Positions 19,601 to 27,136 of a DNA stretch of 64,000 bases are shown one piece after another. A model generated the notes under the pieces. The model was not told the DNA's origin. It saw only the letters and a program-made list of their open reading frames with translations, and did no database searches. Position numbers and translations under genes: made by a program. The stretch is from the NCBI RefSeq assembly GCF_025499425.1, contig NZ_JAIMCB010000006.1:186001-250000 (forward strand), in the 5' to 3' direction. The stretch comes from Acidiferrimicrobium sp. IK. Lineage in GTDB: Bacteria > Actinomycetota > Acidimicrobiia > Acidimicrobiales > Palsa-688. How positions within the stretch are numbered: position 1 is the stretch's first letter; every line of letters starts with the position of its first letter.

Positions 19601-20218
19601 CTAGCCGCCCGGAGCCTCTGGTTTGATGGCCCAGGCGACCACGACCGTGTCGGCCGTGGCCGCATTAGCGCCCTGGCCGTGGCCACCTCGGCGGTCACGG
19701 ATGGCGAGCACCTCGATCCTGAGCTCGGTTGGCAGGGCATCACGGAGCCGTTCGGGAGTGAGGAGCCGGTCGGGGTCAGGCGGCCCTTGACGGCCGAGGC
19801 TGGTGACGTGGTGGCCGACGACGTAGAGATGGCCACCGGGGCGAAGCGCCAGTGCGGCACCGGCGAGAACGGCGACCAAGGCATCCTGGTCCGGATGGAT
19901 GTTGGCCACGATCACGAGATTGAAACTGGCCTCTTCGGGGCGCCAGTCGAAAAGGTCGGCACAGACCGTGGTGATGGTGAGGCCGAGCGCGCCGGCTGCG
20001 TCCCTGGCTTGGTCGAGCCCGACCCTTGAGGCGTCGAGAAGGGTCATGTCCCAGCCCTTTTGTGCGAGCCACAGGCTGTTGCGCCCGGGGCCCGCCCCGA
20101 GGTCAAGGCCCCGGCCAACCGGCTGGCCTTCGGCCAGTTCCACCAGGTAGGGGTCGGGGTCGGTCGGCCAGCCTTTTTCGGAGAATCGGTGGTCCCATAT
20201 CTGTCCGGCGGACGTCAC
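19601..20218 (-). CDS. class I SAM methyltransferase, TehB-like
   Basis: This 205-aa protein is a compact methyltransferase: motif I GRGLDLGAGPGRNSLWLA, acidic residue in MTLLDASRVGL, VCADLFDW, and VIVANIHPDQDALVAVLAG. The size and the WDHRFSEKGW start recall TehB/thiol-type methyltransferases that act on small molecules such as tellurite, selenite or thiols. In a rhodanese operon a thiol or chalcogen substrate is attractive, but that is inference. ATGA overlap with the upstream gene at 20215-20218. Confidence 0.85.
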   Translation of the reverse strand: MTSAGQIWDHRFSEKGWPTDPDPYLVELAEGQPVGRGLDLGAGPGRNSLWLAQKGWDMTLLDASRVGLDQARDAAGALGLTITTVCADLFDWRPEEASFNLVIVANIHPDQDALVAVLAGAALALRPGGHLYVVGHHVTSLGRQGPPDPDRLLTPERLRDALPTELRIEVLAIRDRRGGHGQGANAATADTVVVAWAIKPEAPGG

Positions 20219-20652
20219 CGCCCACCACTGTCGGTTCGGGCAACGTCGGTTCCGTCACCGTTGGGTGCCCCGTCACCGCTGACGCCGGCGATGATCTCGA
20301 CGGCGAGACCGTAGGCGGGCATGCCGGAGGTCACGAGGGATGTTTCGGCTACGCCGACTAGGTCGGTGAGCGTGGCCCCGGCGCGAAGCGCCCCCCCGGC
20401 GTGCAGGCGGGCGGGACCCTCCCGGCCGAGGGCGACGAGCTGGGCGAAGTGGACCAGCTGCTGGACTCGTGGCTCGAGCGGGTTCTCCGCCAGCAGCGAC
20501 CGGCGCAGCGCCTCGATCGCCTCGACGGCACCGAGTCGTCCGGTGGCCTCCGCCACAGAGAGGCGTTCGTCGATTCCTGCCGGGACGTGGCCGAAGACCT
20601 GCCGGTAGCGGTCCCGAAGGGACTCGGCGCGGCCGGCAGTATCCGCGCTCAC
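20215..20652 (-). CDS. carboxymuconolactone decarboxylase (CMD) family protein
   Basis: The 145-aa protein has the CMD/AhpD-like helical pattern (RVQQLVHFAQLVALGREGPARLHAGGALRAGATLTDL, given in part). The conserved His is present, but the CxxC of AhpD is absent, so peroxidase chemistry is unlikely and a lyase or isomerase-type role is more probable. It overlaps the class II aldolase gene by 4 bp and the methyltransferase gene by 4 bp, inside one operon. The function in this setting is unknown. Confidence 0.8.
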   Translation of the reverse strand: MSADTAGRAESLRDRYRQVFGHVPAGIDERLSVAEATGRLGAVEAIEALRRSLLAENPLEPRVQQLVHFAQLVALGREGPARLHAGGALRAGATLTDLVGVAETSLVTSGMPAYGLAVEIIAGVSGDGAPNGDGTDVARTDSGGR

Positions 20653-21317
20653 GAGCGGACCCGGGCCATCGATGCGCGTACCTGCGCCAAGGCGCCAGAG
20701 GGAAAATCGACCGCCCCGCCGATCCCGGTGGCGGCGAGCTCGGCCTCGGCAGATTCTTCGATGGCGACGACGAGCCGGGCGGCGGCCATCGGATCAGCGC
20801 CGAAGGCCAGCAGGCCGTGGTTGGCCAGCAGCACCGCGGAGGTCGTCGGGTGCTCACCGAGCGCGGCTTCGATCCCCCAGACCGAGACGTCCGAACCGCG
20901 GGGTCCCCAGGCGACGACCGGGACCGGTTCGGCCTGGCCGAAGCGCAACAGCGGCTCGGCCCGACACGGCAGCTCCTTGTTGGCCAAGGCGAACGCGGTG
21001 GCGGAGGGGGAGTGGGTGTGGATGATCCCGCCGACCCCGGCCCGGGCACGGTAGATGACGGCGTGCATGGCGACGATCTCGGCGTTTTCGGGAGCGAGTT
21101 CCCCCTCGAGGACGTCGCCGTCCACGTTGACCGTCGCCACCTGGTCGGGGCGCAGGTCGCGGACCATCCCAGTGGTGGTGAGGGCGAAGCGGTCAGCATC
21201 CAGCCTGGCGCTCAGGTTGGCGTGGCCGGCATGGGACATCACGTCGGAGGCGAAGAGATGGCGGGCGGCGGCGACCACCGCCTCGCCGGGGCTGGGGGTA
21301 TCGGATCGAGTGATCAT
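20649..21317 (-). CDS. class II aldolase/adducin family protein
   Basis: The 222-aa protein starts at ATG 21317, which follows a strong Shine-Dalgarno (AAGGAG). It has the family's SHAGHANLSARLD segment, TTTGM, the zinc-binding His pair in GGIIHTHSPSA and a third His in LLANHGLLAFG; the catalytic Glu is in PENAEIVAMHAV. Members cleave or decarboxylate phosphorylated sugars or dehydrate methylthioribulose-1-phosphate (MtnB). A link to sulfur salvage is possible given the neighbours but is inferred. First gene of a five-gene minus-strand operon ending at 18703. Confidence 0.87.
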   Translation of the reverse strand: MITRSDTPSPGEAVVAAARHLFASDVMSHAGHANLSARLDADRFALTTTGMVRDLRPDQVATVNVDGDVLEGELAPENAEIVAMHAVIYRARAGVGGIIHTHSPSATAFALANKELPCRAEPLLRFGQAEPVPVVAWGPRGSDVSVWGIEAALGEHPTTSAVLLANHGLLAFGADPMAAARLVVAIEESAEAELAATGIGGAVDFPSGALAQVRASMARVRS

Positions 21318-21566
21318 GAATGGCTCCTTCGTCGCAACGGGATCAACGTAGCGGTGTCTACGATTGTTCCCCCGTGAACGCCAGCCCCACAGCGGACGAG
21401 TATCTCCCGCCAAGTGGGTACGACCCCGGACATGAGGCCGGCCAGCCCACCCAGGCGTCCTGCAGTGCACCTGCACGGCAGGGCCGATACCTGTGCGTGC
21501 GGAGCAAACATGTGCCCGATGCTGCGCTGAGGAGCCGAACGCGCGGATGAGCCGAAGACGGCACCG

Positions 21567-21671
21567 GTGAGCACCGGCAGCGCCGCCCGGGGCGGTAGCG
21601 CCGGGGCGGTGGTCCACCTGGACGAAGGAAAGCAGGCCAAGCACGAGGCAGTGATCCGCAACGTGGGAACC
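21567..21671 (+). pseudogene. remnant of a DsrE-like gene
   Basis: The translation AGAVVHLDEGKQAKHEAVIRNV aligns with VVVHLSEAGADKHAAVLRNV of the gene at 22735; the similarity stops there. It reads as the N-terminal stub of a second copy. The rest of 21318-22002 shows no intact gene. Confidence 0.45.
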
Positions 21672-21675
21672 TGCT

Positions 21676-21850
21676 CGACTCGCCGCCATCCCCAAAGCCA
21701 CCCACCTCACCAGCTACTCCTACCGGAGGAAGCGGTCCTCCAATCTCGCGCTGTTCGAAGGCCTCGCCCGACAATGCCGAGCGGTCGGGCTGTACTCGGG
21801 CGACCCGGGAGCGAATCCGACGAGGACGCGTTCGCGCGGAACTGATCACG
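21676..21850 (+). pseudogene. possible transposase fragment
   Basis: The frame RLAAIPKATHLTSYSYR followed by LALFEGLARQ resembles the N-terminal part of DDE transposases of the IS1634-like kind, by recollection of their pattern. No catalytic region or inverted repeats are visible. It abuts the DsrE stub. Confidence 0.3.
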
Positions 21851-22002
21851 CCGACGATGCCTGGTCCTTCGGCGAGCGGTCGTTGCGTACGGCTCGGCGC
21901 CCGCCGACCAAAGACGGGGACGCCAACTTTGGCGCGTTGAGGGTCGAAGACATTGGTTTGTGTTGGCGTTGTCGATCTCCCATCGTGGGAAGAACTCTCC
22001 TC

Positions 22003-22605
22003 GTGACCAACGACCATCCCAGCGACCGGCACGAACCTCACCAAGATCCTCGTGGCGGCCAGAGCGCCATCGACGTTTTAGGTACCGAGCACGACCGACT
22101 CCAGGCGCTCTTCGCGCGCGTGTCGAGCCCTGACGAGGATCGCCCGGCGGTTCTCAAGGAGTTGCTGCAGGCCCTGGCGAACCACATGGCGATGGAGAAG
22201 CAGGTCCTGATTCCTATATTGGAGGATCAGATCGAAGGCGGCTCGATGTTGGCTGATCGTATGACTGACGAGCACGACCGCGTAGAGCGCTGTTTGACGT
22301 TGCTCGAACGGAGGAAGGTTAACTCCCCTGATGTCCCTGCGCTGGTCACCGACCTGCTCGACATCACCGATGCCCACATCAGCGGAGGCAACTCGGCGGT
22401 CTTCCCGGCGTTGCGAGACGCGTTGTCAGCGGCGGAGCTCGACGAGTTGGGAGCGGCCATGGTCTCCGATGAGCGCAGGCGCTTGACCCATTCGCATCCT
22501 GCGTTGCCCGACACCGGTCCGGTGGCCGCTGTCACGCGGAAAGTTGCCGAGGTCGTCGACAATGTGCGTGACCGCTCAGCGGACATCGGCCGCACGACAA
22601 CCTGA
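22003..22605 (+). CDS. hemerythrin HHE-domain protein
   Basis: The 200-aa protein has the diiron ligand set in order: EHDRL, ANHMAMEKQVLIP (HxxxE), DEHDRVERCL and AHISGGNSAVFP, with the usual helix lengths. Hemerythrin domains bind O2, NO or sulfur compounds, or store iron. GTG 22003 is chosen because the homology starts ~27 codons later and a GGAAGA lies upstream. The C-terminal ~50 residues are a linker and helix without a known domain. It may protect the island's redox enzymes (inference). Confidence 0.85.
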   Translation: MTNDHPSDRHEPHQDPRGGQSAIDVLGTEHDRLQALFARVSSPDEDRPAVLKELLQALANHMAMEKQVLIPILEDQIEGGSMLADRMTDEHDRVERCLTLLERRKVNSPDVPALVTDLLDITDAHISGGNSAVFPALRDALSAAELDELGAAMVSDERRRLTHSHPALPDTGPVAAVTRKVAEVVDNVRDRSADIGRTTT

Positions 22606-22615
22606 TGGCCATGCC

Positions 22616-22644
22616 GTCTGTCACGTTTACTTGTCGTGACAGAC
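22616..22644. terminator. perfect inverted repeat after hemerythrin gene
   Basis: Arms GTCTGTCACG and CGTGACAGAC (10 bp each) with a 9-nt spacer start 11 bases after the hemerythrin stop. It may be a terminator. The TGTCACG/CGTGACA symmetry could also be an operator for the gene at 22735. Confidence 0.45.
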
Positions 22645-22734
22645 TCCTAGAATGTCCGTACAATGTCGGTCGGAATTTCGGCGGCAGGGCCGTCCGGTTA
22701 GACCCGCTGTGGTCAGTGCCAGAAGGGTGGTCTC

Positions 22735-23187
22735 GTGGACGAAGTGGGAGCAAACGGGGTGGTCGTCCACTTGAGCGAAGCAGGGGCGGATAAGCATGCC
22801 GCGGTGCTGCGGAACGTGGCCAACCTGCTCGACGAGATGGGTCCGGGGCTGCAGATAGAAGGGGTGGCCCACGGCCTTGGGATCGAGGTGTGCCTTCGCG
22901 ATAGCCCGGTGGCGGAGACTCTGAGCGGCCTAGTCGCTCGAGGAGTGACAGTCGCAGCGTGTGAGAACAACGATCGCAGCGCCGGTGAGCGGGAACGAGA
23001 AGGCCGAGACGGTGGTACCGGTCGTTCCGTCCGCGCAGGATCGCCATGGCGTACCGCTGGCGACACCGAACCCCGCAACCATCAAGGCGGCAAGGATCAT
23101 GTGGGTGGTTTCCGGGCCCGTGGCCGGGTTGAACATCGCCGCCCACGGATTGGTGGTCTCAGGAGGCCATGCGGTGGTGGGTGGTGA
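22735..23187 (+). pseudogene. DsrE-family protein, C-terminus replaced
   Basis: Residues 1-80 from GTG 22735 are DsrE-like: VVVHLSEAGADKHAAVLRNV, then IEGVAHGLGIEVCLRDSPVA and LVARGVTVAACENN with the conserved Cys. After about 22970 the frame runs antisense through a cytochrome bd fragment and is meaningless to 23187. The natural C-terminal ~35 residues are missing, so it is probably a broken gene or encodes a chimera. Sulfur-transfer role inferred from family. Confidence 0.55.
22955..23155 (-). pseudogene. cydA: cytochrome bd oxidase subunit I (CydA) fragment
   Basis: The minus strand reads NPWAAMFNPATGPETTHMIL and AALMVAGFGVAS in one frame, then AILRGRNDRYHRLGLLVP in another, matching the central membrane region of CydA with at least one frameshift. 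Both ends of the gene are absent. Orientation is opposite to the adjacent cydB remnant. Confidence 0.6.
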
Positions 23188-23261
23188 TGGTCGCTGCCGA
23201 CTGGGGGGTCGGTGGCGGACCCGTTCCAGGCGTGCCGCGGCGGGAAGCCAGCGCCGACACA

Positions 23262-23850
23262 CCCCGGCGCGATCCTGGCGGCGGTCATGTGGGTAGGCGT
23301 CCGGCGTACGCGCTGTTCGGCGGCACCGACTTCGGCGCCGGGTTCTGGGATCTCATCGCCGGCGGGCCGCAACGCGGCGGCCGGCAGCGTAGGTTGATCG
23401 AGCACCCCACCGGACCGGTCTGGGAAGCCAACCACGTGGTGGCTCATCTTCATCCTGGTCGTCATGTGGACCTGCTTCCCGGGCCTGGTCGGCGCGGGAT
23501 CGTCGACCCTGTGGATACCGCTGACGCTTGTCGCGTTCGGGGTCATCGGGCGGGGTTCCGCTTTCGCGTTCCGCAAGGCTGCAACCGCTGTCTGGCCCAC
23601 CGCGGCCTGCTGCTCGTGATCATCTCTGCCATCCCCGGCGTCACTTCCCTCCTGCTCCTCTACCGCGGCCGGTTCCTCACCGCTCGAATCACGGCCGCCG
23701 TCGCCGTCACCCGGTGCTGCGGGCCTGGGGCGCAGCCCAGTACCCCAAGGCCCGCCAACCTGCTGACCGCCACCCTGATCAGGCCCGGAGCCGGGACCGT
23801 CCTCCTCGTCCAATCTCTCATCTGGCTCTACACCATCTTCCAACGCAACC
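23262..23850 (+). pseudogene. cydB: cytochrome bd oxidase subunit II (CydB) remnant
   Basis: Pieces typical of CydB occur in order but in changing frames: ILAAVMWVGV, AYALFGGTDFGAGFWDLIAG, GPVWEANHV, WLIFILVVMWTCFP, STLWIPLTLVAFGVIGRG, FAFRKAATAVW, then a C-terminal RITAAVAV and LIWLYTIFQR. At least three frameshifts are needed and central helices are lost. It is a dead gene. Confidence 0.7.
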
Positions 23851-23874
23851 CAGCCCATCCTGAAAGCCGACGAG

Positions 23875-24252
23875 ATGACGCCCGTGCGACCTGACCCGGC
23901 ACTGAACACTGTCCCGCTCTCGGACCTCGACGCGACCCAGAGATCGTTCGGTCAGCTGCGGGTACTCCGATCCGGCCTCTTCGACCGTTCCCGGTCATGG
24001 ACCGAAAGCGCCGTGTGCCGACACGTCGACACAGAACTGTTCTTCCCGGTCGGGAGCAACAAAGCGGCCACCGACCAAGCCAATACCGCAAAGGCGATCT
24101 GCGCCGCATGTCCCGTCCGCGCGGCGTGTCTCGAATACGCCCTCGCAACCAACCAAACTGACGGAATCTGGGGCGGCCTCGACGAGGCCGAACGCCTGGC
24201 TATACGCCGACGGGCCCGCCATGGTCAACGAATGCCCTTCCAGGGAATATGA
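23875..24252 (+). CDS. WhiB-family iron-sulfur regulator
   Basis: The 125-aa protein has the Wbl core: SAVCRHVDTELFFPVG, the CAACPVRAAC cluster motif, and the GIWGGLDEAER loop, giving four cysteines for a [4Fe-4S] cluster, followed by a basic C-terminal tail (RRRARHGQR). Wbl proteins are actinobacterial redox/NO-sensing regulators that act with the primary sigma factor. The N-terminal ~40 residues before the core are longer than usual and the start could be further downstream. The placement next to hemerythrin and oxidase remnants fits redox sensing. Confidence 0.88.
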   Translation: MTPVRPDPALNTVPLSDLDATQRSFGQLRVLRSGLFDRSRSWTESAVCRHVDTELFFPVGSNKAATDQANTAKAICAACPVRAACLEYALATNQTDGIWGGLDEAERLAIRRRARHGQRMPFQGI

Positions 24253-24870
24253 CAGGCCACCCGACGTCCCCGACAGGACTGAGTCGGGCCGTGTGGTCCC
24301 ACGGGGTTGCCAACCGCGCCAGCCAGTTGGGGGTGGCCTCGCCGGTGAGCCGGGTGAGCAGCGGCTGATGGACCGTGCGGGCGAGGACGCCCGGCGAGGA
24401 CGAGCAGCCTGGGTCGCTGGCCCGGCGGTCGGTGCCGGCGCACTGGTCGTGGGCTGTTCGGCGGCCTCCTTCACAGGCGGCGGAGAGTCTCGGCTGCCCG
24501 GGCGAGTTGACGGTCCGGTGGACGAGTCGGTAGTAGGCGCGGACGACACGCGTTTCGCCGATCGCGGCACCGCTCGGTGACCAAGCTGCTGTCGGCACCG
24601 GCCGACTCGAAGGTGTAAGGACCATTCCGTGTTTGGTCGCTCGGGGTTGTCCGGTCGCCACTTACCGTAAAGGTGTTGGCAGGAGGTCAGGTCGCTGCTA
24701 TTCACGTGAGCCCCATCAGCTCGGAGGCTGACAGTAAGGCGGGCGACCGAGCGGAGGTCGATCCCAGTGCGCGGGTGAACCGTGTGCGTCGCGGTCGGCC
24801 TCGTGCGCAACCCGCGGTGTTGCGTTCGCTCCAGAGTGGGGACCTCGCCGGGTGCCGCAGCGACCCTAGA
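24253..24870. other. intergenic, no gene recognised
   Basis: About 600 bp with open frames on both strands, but none resembles a protein I recognise, and none has a convincing ribosome binding site. It may hold further decayed sequence. Confidence 0.4.
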
Positions 24871-24873
24871 TAG

Positions 24874-24887
24874 CCCTACGGGTAGGG
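24874..24887. promoter_or_regulatory. palindrome upstream of small Cys-rich gene, CsoR/CstR-like
   Basis: CCCTAC, two G bases, GTAGGG form an inverted repeat, followed by a further GGGGTA half-site. It resembles CsoR-family operator half-sites (TACCC/GGGTA). It lies 41 bp before the start at 24929 and near the CstR-type gene at 25845. Confidence 0.4.
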
Positions 24888-24928
24888 GTAAAGTCGGTGC
24901 GCTACCACTTAGAGGGAGATGCCCGGGT

Positions 24929-25099
24929 ATGTGTCGATCAGTGGCGTGCAAGGTTTGCGGGAAGACGACTTGGGCCGGTTGCGGCCAACACGTCGACCAG
25001 GTCATGATGGCGGTCCCGACTTCGCAGCGCTGCCCGGGCCACCCCCAAGAGGCTAGGGGCGACCGGTCCTTGCTCCGCCGCCTGCTGGGCCGACGCTGA
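24929..25099 (+). CDS. small Cys-rich protein (56 aa)
   Basis: Starting at ATG 24929, with a good Shine-Dalgarno (AGAGGGAG) ten bases upstream, this short ORF reads CRSVACKVCGKTTWAGCGQH near the N-terminus, then a Cys-His pair (RCPGH) and a basic tail. CxxC plus CxxH suggests a small zinc-ribbon-like protein. Similar short proteins exist in actinobacteria to my recollection, without a known role. The palindrome upstream suggests regulated expression. Confidence 0.65.
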   Translation: MCRSVACKVCGKTTWAGCGQHVDQVMMAVPTSQRCPGHPQEARGDRSLLRRLLGRR

Positions 25100-25144
25100 C
25101 GCATCGACGCTGACGGTGCCGCCTCGCGGGGGCGGCGAAGGGGC

Positions 25145-25756
25145 TCATCGCTTGGCGGCGATGCCTTGGTAGAAAGATCCGAAGGTGCCAGGCCCGGGTG
25201 TCTGGTAGGTGTTGAGTTCGGAGATGACCAGGCCTGACGTCTCGATCAGTTCGGCTATCGGTCGGTTGAGATGGCATCCGCCGGCAACCTTTCCCCAGAT
25301 CGGAGTGAGGCGGTCCTGCCACGCCGCCACCCTGCGATCAGCCGAGCGGCCGTGCTCGACGAAGTGGAGGCTCCCGCCGGGGCGAAGCACCCGGCGGACC
25401 TCCAGGAGCGCGCGGTCGACGTCAGGAATGGTGCAGAGGGTCCAGGTCACCAGGACGCTGTCCATGGACTGGTCGTCGAGAGGGAGGTCCTGGCCGTCGA
25501 GGCCGATGTACTCGACGGGTATCGGGCTGGCCGCGACGCGGCGGGCGGCGATCTTGCGGGCCGCCGTCGCCGGGTCGACGGCGCGCACTGCGGTGACCGC
25601 TGCCGGGTAGTGGGGGACGTTGCGGCCTGAGCCGAAACCGACCTCGAGGACATTCCCGCTGAGCCCGGATGCCACCTCGGCGCGGATCGCGTCGAAGGGC
25701 TTACCCAAGGCTACGTCGACGAGCCGCGGGAGTACGACGTCGTCGTAGAAGCGCAC
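25145..25756 (-). CDS. class I SAM methyltransferase
   Basis: The 203-aa protein from GTG 25756 (GAGGGG eight bases upstream) begins RFYDDVVLPRLVDVAL and has motif I NVLEVGFGSGRNVPHYP, VRAVDPATAARKIAA, GLDGQDLPLDDQSMDSVLVT (motif II region) and LRPGGSLHFVEHGRS. This resembles the phospholipid/arsenite-like small methyltransferase group often seen with metal or thiol resistance genes. The substrate is unknown. The gene lies next to the CstR-type regulator on the same strand, downstream of it. Confidence 0.85.
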   Translation of the reverse strand: MRFYDDVVLPRLVDVALGKPFDAIRAEVASGLSGNVLEVGFGSGRNVPHYPAAVTAVRAVDPATAARKIAARRVAASPIPVEYIGLDGQDLPLDDQSMDSVLVTWTLCTIPDVDRALLEVRRVLRPGGSLHFVEHGRSADRRVAAWQDRLTPIWGKVAGGCHLNRPIAELIETSGLVISELNTYQTPGPGTFGSFYQGIAAKR

Positions 25757-25844
25757 GCTCAAATCCCCTCGGTGGCCGGTCGCATTCGAGTTTTGGTGGC
25801 CACGGCGTCCAGTGTGCGACAAGACCCTGGCCGGTGCCACGGCC

Positions 25845-26108
25845 TCAGGCCAGGGACAGGAAAACCTTTTCCATCTTGGCGATGTCGGCTTCGGAGAACG
25901 CGCCATCCGGGGCCAGGCACTGCTTCATCCCCGAAGCGACGATCTTGAAGCCGGCGCGGTCTAAAGCCTTGCTGGCAGCGCACAGCTGGGTGACCACGTC
26001 CTCGCAGTCGCGGCCCTCCTCGATCATGCGAGCCAGACCGCCTACTTGGCCTTCTATCCGACGCAACCGCTTGAGCACGTCGGTGACGATGTCATCGTCT
26101 ATCTTCAC
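25845..26108 (-). CDS. cstR: CstR-type persulfide-sensing repressor (CsoR/DUF156 family)
   Basis: The 87-aa protein from GTG 26108 has the CsoR-family four-helix pattern (VLKRLRRIEGQVGGLARMIEEG). Two cysteines are present where expected: DCEDVVTQL and MKQCL. The His that binds Cu(I) in CsoR (H-x3-C) is replaced (ASGMKQC), and the sequence fits CstR, whose paired Cys form di- or trisulfides with persulfides. It probably represses sulfide-detoxification genes of this island. An inverted repeat over its own start (26119-26137) suggests autoregulation. An upstream start at 26150 is possible. Confidence 0.8.
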   Translation of the reverse strand: MKIDDDIVTDVLKRLRRIEGQVGGLARMIEEGRDCEDVVTQLCAASKALDRAGFKIVASGMKQCLAPDGAFSEADIAKMEKVFLSLA

Positions 26109-26118
26109 GCCCCCACTG

Positions 26119-26137
26119 TACCCAACCTCCCTGGGTA
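26119..26137. promoter_or_regulatory. operator-like inverted repeat upstream of cstR
   Basis: TACCCA and TGGGTA arms are separated by 7 nt just upstream of the regulator start. The half-sites are the CsoR/CstR type. The spacing differs from the 38038-38065 palindrome, so this site is weaker evidence. Confidence 0.4.
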
Positions 26138-26239
26138 TACCGAGGCCCACGAGAGGCCACGCGAGACCGGTGCGGCGGGCGGGGGGTCACAGGGGAGCGC
26201 GCATGTCGCTGCCTGTGGCCGCCCGCCTAGGGTCGGAGG

Positions 26240-26965
26240 GTGGCCGATAGCGCAGAGTCCAATGCAGCCGTCTGGAAGTCCGATGCGGGCATCGTCCAGT
26301 GGGTAGCGACCGCCGAGGAGCGGGAGCGGGGGCGGGTGTGGCCGCGCCGGTTGCTGGCCGAGCTGTTGCCGTTCTCGGAGGCGGATGCCTTCGAGTTTGT
26401 CGATCTCGGCGCCGGGACAGGCGCCGCTGCTCGTGCTGTGCTCGACCGTTACCCCGGGGCGACGGCTGTCCTCGCCGACTACTCCTCGCAGATGATGGAG
26501 GAGGGGAGCCGAGCCCTCGTCGGGTACGACGGGCGGTACCGCTACGTCGAGTTCGACCTTGAAGCTGGTCGCTGGCCGGCTGAGATCACCGGGGGTTTGC
26601 AGGCTGTGATCAGCTCGCTGTGCGTCCATCACCTACCCGACGAGCGCAAACAGGCACTGTTCGAACAGATCCTGGAGCGCCTGGCGCCCGGTGCGTGGTA
26701 CCTCAACTACGACCCGGTCGCGGCCGACGACCCGGCGGTCGAGGCCGCCTGGCGGCGCGTCGTCGACGAGCGCGATCCGGAGGCGGCGGCCAGGAGAGCC
26801 CACCGTGAGCCAGCCGAGCAGGAGCGCTGGGACAACCACGTACGGCACATAGTCCCTCTGGCGCTTCAGCTGGGCTTCTTGCGAGGGGCCGGTTACGAAG
26901 GGGTCGACGCCTACTGGAAAGAGCTCGACCACGCGATCTTCGGGGGACGGCGCCCAACGGGCTGA
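26240..26965 (+). CDS. class I SAM methyltransferase
   Basis: The 241-aa protein has motif I FEFVDLGAGTGAAARAVLD, ATAVLADYSSQMM, YRYVEFDLEAGRWP and AVISSLCVHHLPDERKQALF, the last typical of UbiE-like enzymes acting on small molecules. The N-terminal 45 residues (WVATAEERERGRVWPRRLL) and a C-terminal helix bundle probably make the substrate pocket. Starts at GTG 26240. It is divergent from cstR by about 130 bp and could share its control region. The substrate is unknown. Confidence 0.83.
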   Translation: MADSAESNAAVWKSDAGIVQWVATAEERERGRVWPRRLLAELLPFSEADAFEFVDLGAGTGAAARAVLDRYPGATAVLADYSSQMMEEGSRALVGYDGRYRYVEFDLEAGRWPAEITGGLQAVISSLCVHHLPDERKQALFEQILERLAPGAWYLNYDPVAADDPAVEAAWRRVVDERDPEAAARRAHREPAEQERWDNHVRHIVPLALQLGFLRGAGYEGVDAYWKELDHAIFGGRRPTG

Positions 26966-27136
26966 GAGCGGCGCGGACGGCGGTCGTCGGTGCCAGCGGG
27001 GCAGCCGGGTTCGCTCGCCGCTGCGCCGGGGTATCAGTGCCGGCGCTGCGCCGGCTACGGGGGCCAGCGCGCTGGCTGGTCGATGCTTCAACAAGCTGGG
27101 TCCGTCGGGCGCTCGTCATGGACAGGAGGAGGAGTT

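Noticed and set aside
20215-20652. AhpD-type alkylhydroperoxidase
   Set aside because: The CxxC pair needed for that activity is absent, so only the broader CMD family name is used.
24200-24661. Minus-strand ORF in the gap after the WhiB gene
   Set aside because: No ribosome binding site, no recognisable domain, and ORFs of this length are common by chance at this GC.
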